Assembly (NCBI RefSeq): GCF_000482245.1
Contig: NZ_AWNH01000049.1
Location: 1-64,000 of the forward strand
Length of the DNA stretch: 64,000 bases
Source: Leptolyngbya sp. Heron Island J
Lineage (GTDB): Bacteria; Cyanobacteriota; Cyanobacteriia; Phormidesmidales; Phormidesmidaceae
Direction: 5' to 3'
Of this stretch, positions 17,266 to 26,287 are shown piece after piece. The translations under genes were made by a program, and so were the position numbers. How positions within the stretch are numbered: the stretch's first letter is position 1; each line of letters opens with the position of its first letter. The notes under the pieces were generated by a model. The model worked only from the letters and a program-made list of their open reading frames with translations. It made no database searches and was not told the DNA's origin.

Positions 17266-18513
17266 ATGATCAAAGCTGCTGCTCCACTGATCAGCCAACA
17301 GGGCTATTACGGTGAATTTGGAGGTCGATTTATTCCTGAGATTTTGTATGAGACCTTTGTAGCCTTAACGGTGGCTTACCAGGAGGCACGCTGCAATCCG
17401 GCGTTTTGGCAACAATATGTGGCTACCTTAGCTAATTACTCCTGTCGACCCACACCGCTCACCTATGCTGAGGGCCTGACTCGACATTTTGGCGGGGCCA
17501 GAATCTACATTAAACGTGAGGATCTAAATCATACGGGCTCTCACAAACTCAATAATGTGTTGGGGCAAACCTTGTTAGCCCAACGCATGGGTAAACGTCG
17601 TATCATCGCCGAAACTGGCGCGGGACAACATGGGGTAGCCACAGCCACCATGGCCGCTAAGTTGGGGTTAGAGTGCCGGATTTATATGGGGGCAGAAGAT
17701 GTTGAGCGCCAGTATCCTAATGTGTTTTGGATGCGTCAGCTGGGGGCGGAGGTGATTCCTGTTACCAGTGGTACTCAAACCCTCAAGGATGCGATGAATG
17801 AGGCCTTGCGAGACTGGTCTGCCAATATGACCACAACTCACTATCTAATTGGTACAGCCTGTGGTCCCCATCCGTTTCCAGAAATGGTGGCCTGGTTTCA
17901 ATCAATTATTGGTCAGGAGGCGCGATCGCAAATCCTCACCCAAACCCAGCAGCTACCCAGGGCTGTCTATGCCTGTGTCGGCGGTGGTTCCAATGCAGTC
18001 GGTCTCTTCAGCGGTTTTCTAGACGATACAGCGGTTGAACTAGTGGGGGTAGAAGCTGGGGGACAAGGTATCCATACTACGCACCATGCAGCCCGTCTGG
18101 CCAGCAATGCTGCCTCAACGGGGATTGCCCAAGGCTATAAAACCCAGTTTTTACAAACCTCAGACGGACAAATGCAAGATACCCATTCTGTTGCAGCGGG
18201 ACTTGACTATGTGGGGATTTCGCCAATTCTGGCCCATCTCACCCAAATTGGACGTATGCGGGTAGCCTTCGCCCTTGATACTGAGGTGCTGGCGGCTTTA
18301 CGACTAACCCTACAAACAGAGGGCCTAATTCCTGCCCTAGAATCGGCCCATGGCTTTGTTCAAGCCTTTAAAGAAGCTCCTAATTACACCGCTCAAGATT
18401 GCATCATTATCAACCAATCAGGCCGAGGAGATAAGGATATTTTTACCATTGCCGAGGCGTTGCAGGAGCCTGAGTGGCAGAGATTTTTACAACAACGCGC
18501 AGTTCAATCATGA
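17266..18513 (+). CDS. trpB: Tryptophan synthase beta subunit (second-type copy)
   Basis: The 415-residue PLP enzyme condenses indole and serine to tryptophan. The PLP lysine is Lys94 in HTGSHKLNN. Other family motifs are GEFGGRFIPE, ETGAGQHGVATA (catalytic Glu), CVGGGSNAVGLF (phosphate) and NQSGRGDKD. It lacks nothing essential. It is followed by trpA after 41 bp. Separate trpB genes outside the main pathway are frequent in cyanobacteria, including in specialised indole metabolism, and the LysR control here suggests such a conditional copy. Confidence 0.95.
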   Translation: MIKAAAPLISQQGYYGEFGGRFIPEILYETFVALTVAYQEARCNPAFWQQYVATLANYSCRPTPLTYAEGLTRHFGGARIYIKREDLNHTGSHKLNNVLGQTLLAQRMGKRRIIAETGAGQHGVATATMAAKLGLECRIYMGAEDVERQYPNVFWMRQLGAEVIPVTSGTQTLKDAMNEALRDWSANMTTTHYLIGTACGPHPFPEMVAWFQSIIGQEARSQILTQTQQLPRAVYACVGGGSNAVGLFSGFLDDTAVELVGVEAGGQGIHTTHHAARLASNAASTGIAQGYKTQFLQTSDGQMQDTHSVAAGLDYVGISPILAHLTQIGRMRVAFALDTEVLAALRLTLQTEGLIPALESAHGFVQAFKEAPNYTAQDCIIINQSGRGDKDIFTIAEALQEPEWQRFLQQRAVQS

Positions 18514-18554
18514 ACAGTCTGTGTCCATAACGTCTAAACCTCATATCTATTACC

Positions 18555-19328
18555 ATGCATCTTGATCAATTTATTCATCAACAACGGCAACAGAAAGACA
18601 TCCTACTGATGTCTCACACTGTCTTAGGCTACCCTGCTTGGGAAGATAACCGCAAAGCCATTGCAGCCATGGTCCAGGCGGGGGTTGAACTGATTGAGCT
18701 ACAGTTTCCTTTTTCTGAACCGATTGCTGACGGACCCATTTTGTTGGCTGCTAACCATGGGGCCATCCAAACAGGCACATCTATTCAGGACTGTTTTCAC
18801 TTTGCAGCAGAGATCACTCAACGCTATCCCCAAACCCGGTTTGTGATCATGACCTATGTCAATATTCTGTTTAAGTACGGCATCCGTAATTTTGTTACAA
18901 CTGCTGCCCAAAGTGGAATTGCCGGTTGCATCATTCCCGATTTACCCCCCGAGCAGGCAGCAGCCTACATTACGATCTGCCGAGAGCAATCATTGGCAAC
19001 GATCTTTTTGGTCACTCCTGAAAATAGTCTGCAGCGCATCCAGCAAATTATCGACTACACTAGCGGCCTGATCTACTGCGTAGCTCGACCGGGCGTGACC
19101 GGCCAGCAGACGCTATTCTCTACACAATTGCATCAATATTTATATAGGGTTCATGCCATGACCTCACTGCCCATAGCAGTTGGCTTTGGCATTCAATCTG
19201 CCGATGATGTCCAGGATTTAATTGGTTCTGCCGATATCGCCACCGTCGGCACCTATGCCGTCCAGTACTATTGTGAGCATGGAGCCGATGCTCTCCAACG
19301 GTTGATGCAAGGTCTCAGAACAGGGTAA
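18555..19328 (+). CDS. trpA: Tryptophan synthase alpha subunit, divergent
   Basis: The 257-residue TIM barrel keeps the catalytic pair Glu48 (LIELQFPFSEP) and Asp59 (PIADGP), so indoleglycerol phosphate cleavage is plausible. Several signature positions differ from the usual family: ELGIPFSDP has become ELQFPFSEP, the LLSRAGVTG loop reads YCVARPGVTG, and the phosphate-binding SGSA near the end reads VGTYAVQ. This marks a side branch of TrpA. It forms an operon with trpB. Confidence 0.88.
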   Translation: MHLDQFIHQQRQQKDILLMSHTVLGYPAWEDNRKAIAAMVQAGVELIELQFPFSEPIADGPILLAANHGAIQTGTSIQDCFHFAAEITQRYPQTRFVIMTYVNILFKYGIRNFVTTAAQSGIAGCIIPDLPPEQAAAYITICREQSLATIFLVTPENSLQRIQQIIDYTSGLIYCVARPGVTGQQTLFSTQLHQYLYRVHAMTSLPIAVGFGIQSADDVQDLIGSADIATVGTYAVQYYCEHGADALQRLMQGLRTG

Positions 19329-19329
19329 A

Positions 19330-19449
19330 TTAATCCACGCTGCGAGTAGCCAGGGAACTGTTTTCTTGAGACTCAGCTTCCCAGTCGTTAAACTGATAAT
19401 CCATAAAGATCAGCCCCGAGAAAACTGTCAGAAATAGCCCTAACATCAT
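19330..19449 (-). CDS. 39-residue putative membrane peptide
   Basis: The frame starts MMLGLFLTVFSGLIFMDYQF, one hydrophobic helix, followed by a polar, acidic tail (NDWEAESQENS, ending SVD). GAAGG lies five bases before the ATG. It ends one base after the trpA stop on the opposite strand. The family is unknown. The remainder of 19450-19700 is AT-rich with no gene. Confidence 0.4.
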   Translation of the reverse strand: MMLGLFLTVFSGLIFMDYQFNDWEAESQENSSLATRSVD

Positions 19450-19700
19450 CGCCTTCTACAGTATTCTTACGTAAAGAACACTACTCCTGTCTAACAACAT
19501 CAAGCAGATAGATTTGATTCCCTAATTCCTAGCTCGCAAACGGTCTATACCGTTAATTACCCGCTAATAGTACATTTTAATTATTGCCAATCATAATTTT
19601 CATGGCTAGGCCGACTCAAGCCAATGACAAGTAAATTAATATAGATTTTTACTTCTAGACAAACGGTATCTGCTCCGGTCCGCAGATCACTAAATATTTT

Positions 19701-19743
19701 GCGAGAGATTTAGTCTAAATTATGCAAGAGGTTTAGTCTAAAA
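19701..19743 (+). promoter_or_regulatory. Two repeated palindromes before the PsiE-like gene
   Basis: GAGATTTAGTCTAAAT and GAGGTTTAGTCTAAAA are direct repeats about 22 bp (two helical turns) apart. Each holds the 11-bp palindrome TTTAGTCTAAA. The second ends five bases before the start codon at 19748. It does not resemble the cyanobacterial Pho box. Confidence 0.5.
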
Positions 19744-19747
19744 ATCT

Positions 19748-20200
19748 ATGCTGAAACGATTTAAGCGTTATATTCGCTGGCGTTCAACCGATGAAGGATT
19801 TACAACAGGCATCAGCCAATTTGAAAGCTTAGTCTCAAAGTTACTGTCAATTGCAATGTTGATTGTGATTATGGTCATCATGGTCGATCTTGCTTTATTT
19901 TTAGCCTCAGCCTTATTTAATCCCAGCCCAAAAGGATTTTTTGTGGCTACACTAACGGATATTTTTGGTCTGTTCCTAAGTGTTTTGATTGCGCTTGAAA
20001 TTCTTGAAAATATTACGGCTTATTTGCAAAAACATGTAGTGCAAGTAGAACTGGTAATTGTCACTTCATTGATTGCAGTCGCCCGAAAAATTATTATTCT
20101 GGATTTAGAAAAAGTATCAGGGATAAGTTTAATTGGCCTTGCGATCGCAATTCTATCGCTATCCCTCAGCTACTGGATCATCCACAACATTCACCGATAG
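19748..20200 (+). CDS. PsiE-family membrane protein
   Basis: The 150-residue product has four hydrophobic helices (about 30-55, 65-85, 95-115, 125-147) with the PsiE-type charged loop AVARKIIILDLEKVS. PsiE proteins are phosphate-starvation-inducible in E. coli but their function is unknown. An isolated gene preceded by repeated palindromes. Confidence 0.75.
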   Translation: MLKRFKRYIRWRSTDEGFTTGISQFESLVSKLLSIAMLIVIMVIMVDLALFLASALFNPSPKGFFVATLTDIFGLFLSVLIALEILENITAYLQKHVVQVELVIVTSLIAVARKIIILDLEKVSGISLIGLAIAILSLSLSYWIIHNIHR

Positions 20201-20205
20201 CCTAA

Positions 20206-20244
20206 CAATGCGCTCAAGCAATGTGCTCAAGCAATGCACTCAAG
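20206..20244 (+). repeat. Three 13-bp tandem repeats
   Basis: CAATGCGCTCAAG, CAATGTGCTCAAG and CAATGCACTCAAG follow one another directly, starting six bases after the PsiE-type stop codon. Confidence 0.85.
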
Positions 20245-20416
20245 GAATTTAAGTGACTTTTTAGGCGATACCACTGTTCTGTAGTGAGTCCTATCAACAG
20301 TGAAACCAGGGTTTCTCACACCAGAACTTACAGGCATTGAAATACCGACTTTTGGGCAAACTACTCTGGCTCTATTCGACAGAAAAATTCCAGGTTCCGC
20401 CACCAATTAACCTTAT

Positions 20417-22347
20417 ATGCTTAACGTTCACATCGTTTTAATTTTTGCAGTTTTGGTGACCTCACTCATTGCTAGCTATGGTCTAGGGCGGCTGATATGG
20501 ACTCGTCTGGCTGGGGCAGAAGCAGGAAAACGGTTTACAGATGTTGGCTGGGCTGGAGGGTTGTTGTCGGGTAGCCTTTTGACCCTCCTGGTTTATCGCA
20601 TCACCAGCAATAGCTGCCGCACCTGAGCGGGCGGCAGCTATTGCTGGTGATGAAGTGTTGAATGGGGTACTTCCGTTTGCGTTGATAGGAACCTTTTTGG
20701 GAACACAGCTGACCATGGGGTTAAATATCATGCTGCGATCGCAATATCGAGCCAACGTCCAACAGCTGAGCCGGCCATCAAGTTCTACGGAACGCCTTTC
20801 TTTAGGCAACTGGCCCCCCAGTTTAGTCTGGAGTTTGTTAGCAATGCCTCTGTGGACAGTCTGGTTTTGGCGATTTATTCGTACTCCAAAATATTTGTGG
20901 GCCTATGGGCTGCATCGTCGCATCGGCAGCTCCCTGTTGGTCACCAATCTTGCCAATACGCACTTTTGGCTTGGTATCGTCTATGGCGGAGCCGCCATAG
21001 GTCTGGTCTATGCACTGCTCTGGCAGAGCGTCTGGCAGCGACCCGTTTGGGCAGACCAGTCATCCTCACATCAGTCGTCGGCAAACCAGGAAAAGAGATT
21101 ATTGTTAGCTGCGACCGTTGGTGGGGCGCTGTGGTTTTTCCTGTTTACCAGCTTTGGGTTTTTGATTCCTTTAATTGATCACCCTAGCAACCTTGAGCTC
21201 ATAGAAAAGTGGCCGTTGTGGGCCTGGAGCTATCTTGTCTTACATTTAACCGTTCTTAGCATCAGTACCGGACCTATTTTAGGTTTGCTGCTGCTCCTGA
21301 AACCGTGGACCAAGCTACAAAAAACCATACTAGGAGCGATTTGGGGAGCGTTGGCGCTCACCGCAGCAACCGGAATAGCCGATGACAATGTCTTAGGTGC
21401 TTACCAAATCACGCCCCTGCCTTTAGGATTACGCTTTACCGTTTCTATTCTATTAATTAGCTTTTGTTTAGGACTATACAGCTGGTATTGCTACCGCCGT
21501 CAGGTGAATGGGCTGTGGTTAGCCAGTCTCGGTCTAGGACTGGTCACACTTTTGAGTTTGGGACTGAGTGCTCAACTAACGCTGTCGCCTGCTTTATCAC
21601 AGGGAGCAAACCTGTGGTTGACCAAGACGATCCCCATGGCACAGCCAAATCCGTCGTGGCAAAAGTGGACGCTGCTGCAAAATGTGTGGCGGGTTGTTAC
21701 TCCCCTTCGGTATACGTTTTTGTGGGGAGCATTTTTGGGAAGTTTAATTGCTCTGGGAAGCTCATGGCTACCGCTACGACAATTGCCAGTATCCACTCAG
21801 AACAATCAAGCTCACACCACATCTTCTAGCTGGGGAGGGCTGTTTAAAGCGTTGTTACAAGTGTGGCCTAACCATTCAAGGGTGTGGTGGTGGATGGCGA
21901 TCTGGAGTGGGGGCTGGTTAGCCATTTTGTCTTTTTTAGTCCCCTGGAGCAATCCATTGGTGCTGTGGCCTCAGCCTGCTTTTTTGTTCGTTAAAATCCT
22001 TTCTCGATCTGGAAGAGAACAGATTTTAGATTTTGGTAGCTTTAGCCCCTATACGATTTTAGAGGTAGTCGCGATCTCAACCTTTTTAGGAGGACTAGTG
22101 GGACTTGTCTGGCAAACCACCCGGCAGCGGCAGCTGTTTGAGACACATTTACAAACCTGGGAGGCGTCACAGCGCTTTAGTGCTGGGGTATTTGCCACGG
22201 CATTCTGTGGCGGAAGGACTGACTCAGTTTATCCAAACGGGACTGTGACGGCTGCAACCCCAAGGCATTGAGCAGGTGAGACTGATCGGTAAACAACAAG
22301 ATAGCCAGACCCCCGCCTGGCAAGTCCGGTTTTCTCTAAATCCATGA
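20417..22347 (+). pseudogene. Decayed multi-pass membrane protein gene
   Basis: The gene is spread over at least three frames. Piece 1 (20417 to about 20590) reads LIFAVLVTSLIASYGLGRL then GLLSGSLLTLLV. Piece 2 is one base out of phase, continues IASPAIAAAPERAAAIAGDE at 20595 and runs to about 22195 with some ten helices. Piece 3 (about 22200-22347) continues in another frame with LGYLPRHSVAEGLTQFIQTG, meets an internal stop, then reads RLQPQGIEQVRLIGKQQDSQ to a final stop. Two frameshifts plus a nonsense codon mean it is inactive unless sequencing errors are present. The family is not recognised; the C-terminal part looks soluble. A 22-bp inverted repeat sits at the first frameshift. Confidence 0.7.
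20599..20652 (+). repeat. 22-bp perfect inverted repeat with 10-nt loop
   Basis: Bases 20599-20620 are the exact reverse complement of 20631-20652 (arms contain CCAGCAATAGCTGCC and GGCAGCTATTGCTGG). It lies within the coding frame of the decayed gene, where it encodes the mirrored ASPAIAAA and AAAIAGDE, just after the first frame change. No T-run follows, so it is not a normal terminator. Confidence 0.85.
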
Positions 22348-22743
22348 TCAATGGCAGCCTGTTTGTTTTGATGGTGTTTTGGGTCTTGGTAGAGGAATCA
22401 GATTGTTCAATGGTTCTGCAAAGTACTAACGTTTTCCCAAGACTGGCAGCCCACCTAACAACTGATTAGCCATCGCCCCAAACACAGCTCAGTCATCCAC
22501 ACCTGGGCCTTTATTTCTGTGCAGTCCCCGAACCTATTTATGCCTGGCACTCATAAATTCCTCAAACTTTTGTTCGATCATTAAGATACTGACGAAAATG
22601 GGGGAATCTGCGTTCAAAAAGCTACCCGCGCAGGTGATTAAGTAAACCGATATCTGACTCATGTCTGGAAGAGTTACTGGGCCTTAGAGACAAGACAGGT
22701 TGCATGCGCGAAAGCTGATCGTCTGATTCCTGGGAGGTGCCCC
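22348..22743 (+). other. Gene relics without an intact frame
   Basis: Broken frames read like protein: SHRPKHSSVIHTWAFISVQS with PNLFMPGTHKFLKLLF (about 22465-22580), and GGICVQKATRAGD then VNRYLTHVWKSYWALETRQ (about 22600-22690). Each is interrupted by stops. They appear to be remains of one or two genes that followed the decayed membrane protein. Confidence 0.35.
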
Positions 22744-23085
22744 ATGGCTTGGAAATGGTACGAAATCACATCCTATAAGGCTTCAATAGGAGGAGACACC
22801 GATGATTACTACGCATCCGTTCAGCTCTTTGGCGAGCAATTTTACGCACTATTAACGTTCCATAAAGAGGGGCCTCTCCCTGAGGCGTCGGCCCCCACTA
22901 CCTATGGACAACGCTTCTATGGACATATGGATTACCAGCAAATGCAGGGAGTCGTCGATCTATTACGCAATGAGAAACCTGTCCGTTTTGGCTGGAATGA
23001 TAAAAATCCCAATCTCTTTCACCTGATGACTAGAGAAGAGCCTGTGGGTGAAGGCGATGGGTTGCTTGCTGTAGATATTGCCTAA
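22744..23085 (+). CDS. Small protein of unknown function
   Basis: The 113-residue soluble product begins MAWKWYEITSYKASIGGDTD and is rich in aromatic and acidic residues. It reads like a compact alpha/beta fold (DYYASVQLFGEQFYALLTF, HMDYQQMQGVVDLLRNEKP). GGGAGG lies five bases before the ATG, a strong ribosome site. No family is recognised. It stands alone downstream of gene relics. Confidence 0.65.
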   Translation: MAWKWYEITSYKASIGGDTDDYYASVQLFGEQFYALLTFHKEGPLPEASAPTTYGQRFYGHMDYQQMQGVVDLLRNEKPVRFGWNDKNPNLFHLMTREEPVGEGDGLLAVDIA

Positions 23086-23334
23086 CATTTAGGCAGCATA
23101 TGCATTGACAGAACACTGTATCGAAGCTCGGGGACAGCTTGACTAGTTGGTTAGCGTCGACCTGATCTATGCTTTGGTCGCAGACCTGACTCAGTATCAG
23201 ATGTTCTAGCCCATAGCTATGGCAATTATCAATTGACGATATAAATAAAACAATATGTAGGCTGCTTGTTTTTCCTGTTCTTTTACTGAGCTGGGCTGAT
23301 GCAAGGGACTGTTATGTTACCGCCGAAATCAACC

Positions 23335-24042
23335 TCAAGTTCTAACCTTAGGACAGACTGGAGCTTCACTAGCCACCGCACACGCCTGTAAACAGGGTTG
23401 CTGATAGGCTGCTTCCGTTTCTAACGGCGGCGGCATTTGACCAAAGACCATATCACAGCTGAGATCCTCAAAGTTTGGCGTCATCGTTAAAGGAATGCCA
23501 AACTTTTCAGTAAAAAACTGCTGGGTAGGCAGTTTGCACATGTTGACACACATGCCAACACAGCCACTTTGTTCCAAATAGCGACACTTTTCAATATGAA
23601 CAGCGCTCTTCTGCTGACGGACTTGTCCAGACTCAGTTGTTACTTCGGCAGATTCTACACGGCAAGGCCCCACCAGCCATTCAAACAGTTGGGTAGCAAA
23701 CCAGGCATTGAGTTCACACACCAGTTGGGTCGGTGAGAAAAACGTACGAATTCCCCACAGGACAGGCGCTGGTACGAGTGATTGTAAAACGATAGCAACA
23801 AGCTGCTGCTGCTGCTGCGAGTTACGACCTTGCATAATCTTTTGCGAAAGCTCGACAAAACCGTCATAGCCAGACTGATGGTTACGTTCGCCGACGGCAT
23901 TGGACATTTTCCGCGCAAACAGACGAATAAAAAGCTGATCAAAAAAAGAATCGTGGTAGGTCGTTTTTTCCACTGTTGAGTTTTGTCTTAGGTTAGCCAC
24001 TTGTCTAGTAATAGCAAACAACCACCGCCGCTGTCCTAGCAA
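23335..24042 (-). CDS. D27-like carotenoid isomerase (DUF4033)
   Basis: The 235-residue product carries the C-terminal DUF4033 block typical of plant DWARF27 and its cyanobacterial relatives: CRYLEQSGCVGMCVNMCKLP, then TEKFGIPLTMTPNFEDLSC and DMVFGQMPPP. D27 is an iron-dependent all-trans/9-cis beta-carotene isomerase at the start of strigolactone synthesis. Cyanobacterial paralogues presumably act on carotenoids in the thylakoid or cytoplasm. Conserved Cys residues in CVGMCVNMC may bind metal. There is no transit peptide. It is monocistronic. Confidence 0.85.
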   Translation of the reverse strand: MLGQRRWLFAITRQVANLRQNSTVEKTTYHDSFFDQLFIRLFARKMSNAVGERNHQSGYDGFVELSQKIMQGRNSQQQQQLVAIVLQSLVPAPVLWGIRTFFSPTQLVCELNAWFATQLFEWLVGPCRVESAEVTTESGQVRQQKSAVHIEKCRYLEQSGCVGMCVNMCKLPTQQFFTEKFGIPLTMTPNFEDLSCDMVFGQMPPPLETEAAYQQPCLQACAVASEAPVCPKVRT

Positions 24043-24116
24043 GAGATGGTTGTTTTAGTGAGCTATAACGTTTACTCTATGGCATGCCTTGGGAATTAGC
24101 GCTGTCAGCCACAATG

Positions 24117-24299
24117 CTAGCTCTTATCACGCACTCCACGATTGTGGCGTAGCAGATCATGGAAAGTAGCATCCTCAGATAGTTCTGCAGGTGTTGATAC
24201 CTGATGGTTAGGGCCAAACCCTGCCCGTGCCTGGGCAGCGGAAGTAACAGCAGTTGTTGCCACTAGAACGGTCAAAACAGACAAAAGATAGCGTTTCAT
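24117..24299 (-). CDS. Small secreted peptide
   Basis: The 60-residue product has a signal peptide (MKRYLLSVLTVLVATTAV, cleavage after AQA near 24) and a 36-residue mature part with charged residues. AAGGA lies about eight bases before the ATG. No cysteines and no known family. The downstream gap to the D27-like gene is 74 bp. Confidence 0.55.
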   Translation of the reverse strand: MKRYLLSVLTVLVATTAVTSAAQARAGFGPNHQVSTPAELSEDATFHDLLRHNRGVRDKS

Positions 24300-24568
24300 A
24301 AGTCAAGATCCTTATAAGTTGAGAGATGCGTTACTCATGATTAATGGGATTGAGTCATCCGCTTAATTAGCAACGACATCATTTGATTTATGGGCTTGAC
24401 TACAGGATGCTCACTGAATCTGAATTATTCCTGATACGGATCTGAATAGGATTTAAGCGTTGCATTAGCTAACTGAGTATGCTGAGTGCTAAGGATCACT
24501 TGCTTGGCCCTGCCCACCCCCCTCAGACATTGCCAATGCCCCTACAATTTGAACTAGCTAGGGAAAAT

Positions 24569-25156
24569 CTATGGACTTTCGCCCCCATCTGCCACTGCGG
24601 CTGCGTTGGTAGATAAGTACTTGATGGTCAGATATGTCAAAACCATCCCTAACAACAGCAAGGCAACAACTGGGCGAAATTTATCGGCTTGCCATAGGGT
24701 GATTAAGCCAAGGGCTATTGTATTGGCGATTAGAACAGGACTGCGTTCTTTAATTTCCAAGGGTTGTATGGGGTCTACACTGCCGGGATAGAGCTGAATT
24801 TTGGCAGCGGTATTGAAAAATATCTGGCTCATGAGTACTAAAGCTGTGCCCACCCCCAGCTTGATCCAGGCGAGGAAAAAGCCAACAAGCTCAAGTACGA
24901 TCGCAATCACCGTCACCTGATAAAACTGGCTAACCCGCTGATCATCCAGACCCACCTGGCGGATATGACTGAGATCCACCAGCGCCATGCGCCCCTGATC
25001 AACACAGAGGAACGTCAGCGCTAGGGCAATGCCTAAGTGATCAAGGGGCCAAAAGTTCCAACCAAGTATGCCAATAACTGCGATCGCAAATAGCCCCCCA
25101 ATCCCCCGGTCTACAGCAGCTCGCATTGGCCGTGGTGACGGAGTAAATGATCGCAC
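24569..25156 (-). CDS. Integral membrane protein of unknown function
   Basis: The 195-residue product has five or six hydrophobic helices and a cytosolic-looking loop [20 protein letters not shown]. The frame overlaps the 3' end of aroC by 46 bp at the longest start, or 16 bp at the ATG giving MRAAVDRG (25126). Translational coupling to aroC is likely. The family is unknown. The 24300-24568 gap shows nothing recognisable. Confidence 0.7.
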   Translation of the reverse strand: MRSFTPSPRPMRAAVDRGIGGLFAIAVIGILGWNFWPLDHLGIALALTFLCVDQGRMALVDLSHIRQVGLDDQRVSQFYQVTVIAIVLELVGFFLAWIKLGVGTALVLMSQIFFNTAAKIQLYPGSVDPIQPLEIKERSPVLIANTIALGLITLWQADKFRPVVALLLLGMVLTYLTIKYLSTNAAAVADGGESP

Positions 25157-26199
25157 AGTACCAGCGCCATCATGGCTTCTACCATCGGCACCGCCCGAGG
25201 TAGCACACAGGGGTCATGACGACCGCGACCGGACAGTATGGTTTCATTCCCCTGCTGATCGACTGTTTTTTGCTCCTTGAGAATTGTGGCCGTTGGCTTA
25301 AAGGCGACGCGAATGATAATGTTTTCGCCGTTAGAAATCCCCCCCTGGGTGCCACCAGAACGATTAGTCCGGGTGCGAATCGTGCCATCCCCATCGGTGT
25401 AAAACTCATCATTGTGCTGACTGCCGGTCAGGAATGTGCCCGCAAACCCGGAACCCAGCTCAAACCCTTTACTGGCAGGTAAAGACATCATGCCTTTAGC
25501 CAGGTCGGCTTCTAGCTTATCAAAGACAGGTGAGCCCAACCCTTTGGGGACTTTACGAGCCACACACTCAACCACCCCACCAATGGAATCACCCTGCTTG
25601 CGCACCTGATCGATGCGGGCAATCATTTCATTGGCAAAGTCTGGATTGGGACAGCGGACAATATTGCTTTCCACCTGCTCCAGGGTGACGCTGCCCGGAT
25701 CAATAGGCGCTTCCATATCCTGAATGCGTTTGACGTAGGCAACAATGTCAACACCAGCCACCTGCCGCAGAATTTTTTTTGCGATCGCGCCAGCCGCGAC
25801 CCGCCCAATGGTTTCCCGCGCCGAGGACCGACCACCGCCTTGATAATTGCGGATACCATACTTGGCGTCGTAAGTCGCATCCGCATGGGAAGGTCGATAC
25901 TTGGTTGCCATTTCCCCATAGTCCTGGGGGCGTTGATCCTTATTGCGTACCAAAACCGTAATCGGTGTACCCAACGTCTGTCCCTGAAACACCCCAGAAA
26001 CAATCTCACAGGTATCCGTTTCCTTACGCGGTGTTGTAATCTTGCTCTGCCCCGGTCGTCGTCGGTCTAGATCCACCTGAATCTCCTCAGCCGAAATCTC
26101 TAACTGAGGCGGACAACCATCAATAACAACGCCAACACCGCCGCCGTGGGATTCGCCAAACGTGGTGATGCGAAACAGGTGACCGAAGGTATTGCCCAT
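25111..26199 (-). CDS. aroC: Chorismate synthase
   Basis: The 362-residue FMN-dependent enzyme converts EPSP to chorismate, the last shikimate step. Signatures are [32 protein letters not shown], the [11 protein letters not shown] loop (signature 2) and [13 protein letters not shown]. Length and start ([15 protein letters not shown]) are standard. It supplies aromatic amino-acid synthesis, though no other shikimate gene is in the window apart from trpBA. Confidence 0.97.
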   Translation of the reverse strand: MGNTFGHLFRITTFGESHGGGVGVVIDGCPPQLEISAEEIQVDLDRRRPGQSKITTPRKETDTCEIVSGVFQGQTLGTPITVLVRNKDQRPQDYGEMATKYRPSHADATYDAKYGIRNYQGGGRSSARETIGRVAAGAIAKKILRQVAGVDIVAYVKRIQDMEAPIDPGSVTLEQVESNIVRCPNPDFANEMIARIDQVRKQGDSIGGVVECVARKVPKGLGSPVFDKLEADLAKGMMSLPASKGFELGSGFAGTFLTGSQHNDEFYTDGDGTIRTRTNRSGGTQGGISNGENIIIRVAFKPTATILKEQKTVDQQGNETILSGRGRHDPCVLPRAVPMVEAMMALVLCDHLLRHHGQCELL

Positions 26200-26287
26200 A
26201 ATCTTTTAACAGGATGGTTGAAAACCTTTCAATCGTACCGTAGGACGAGGCGGAAGATTTCATCACCCAGGGTCGATGCTCAACAAC

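Noticed and set aside
20580-20655. Programmed frameshift at the hairpin
   Set aside because: The shift would be +1 without a recognisable slippery site, and the 3' end of the gene has more breaks, so decay is the simpler reading.
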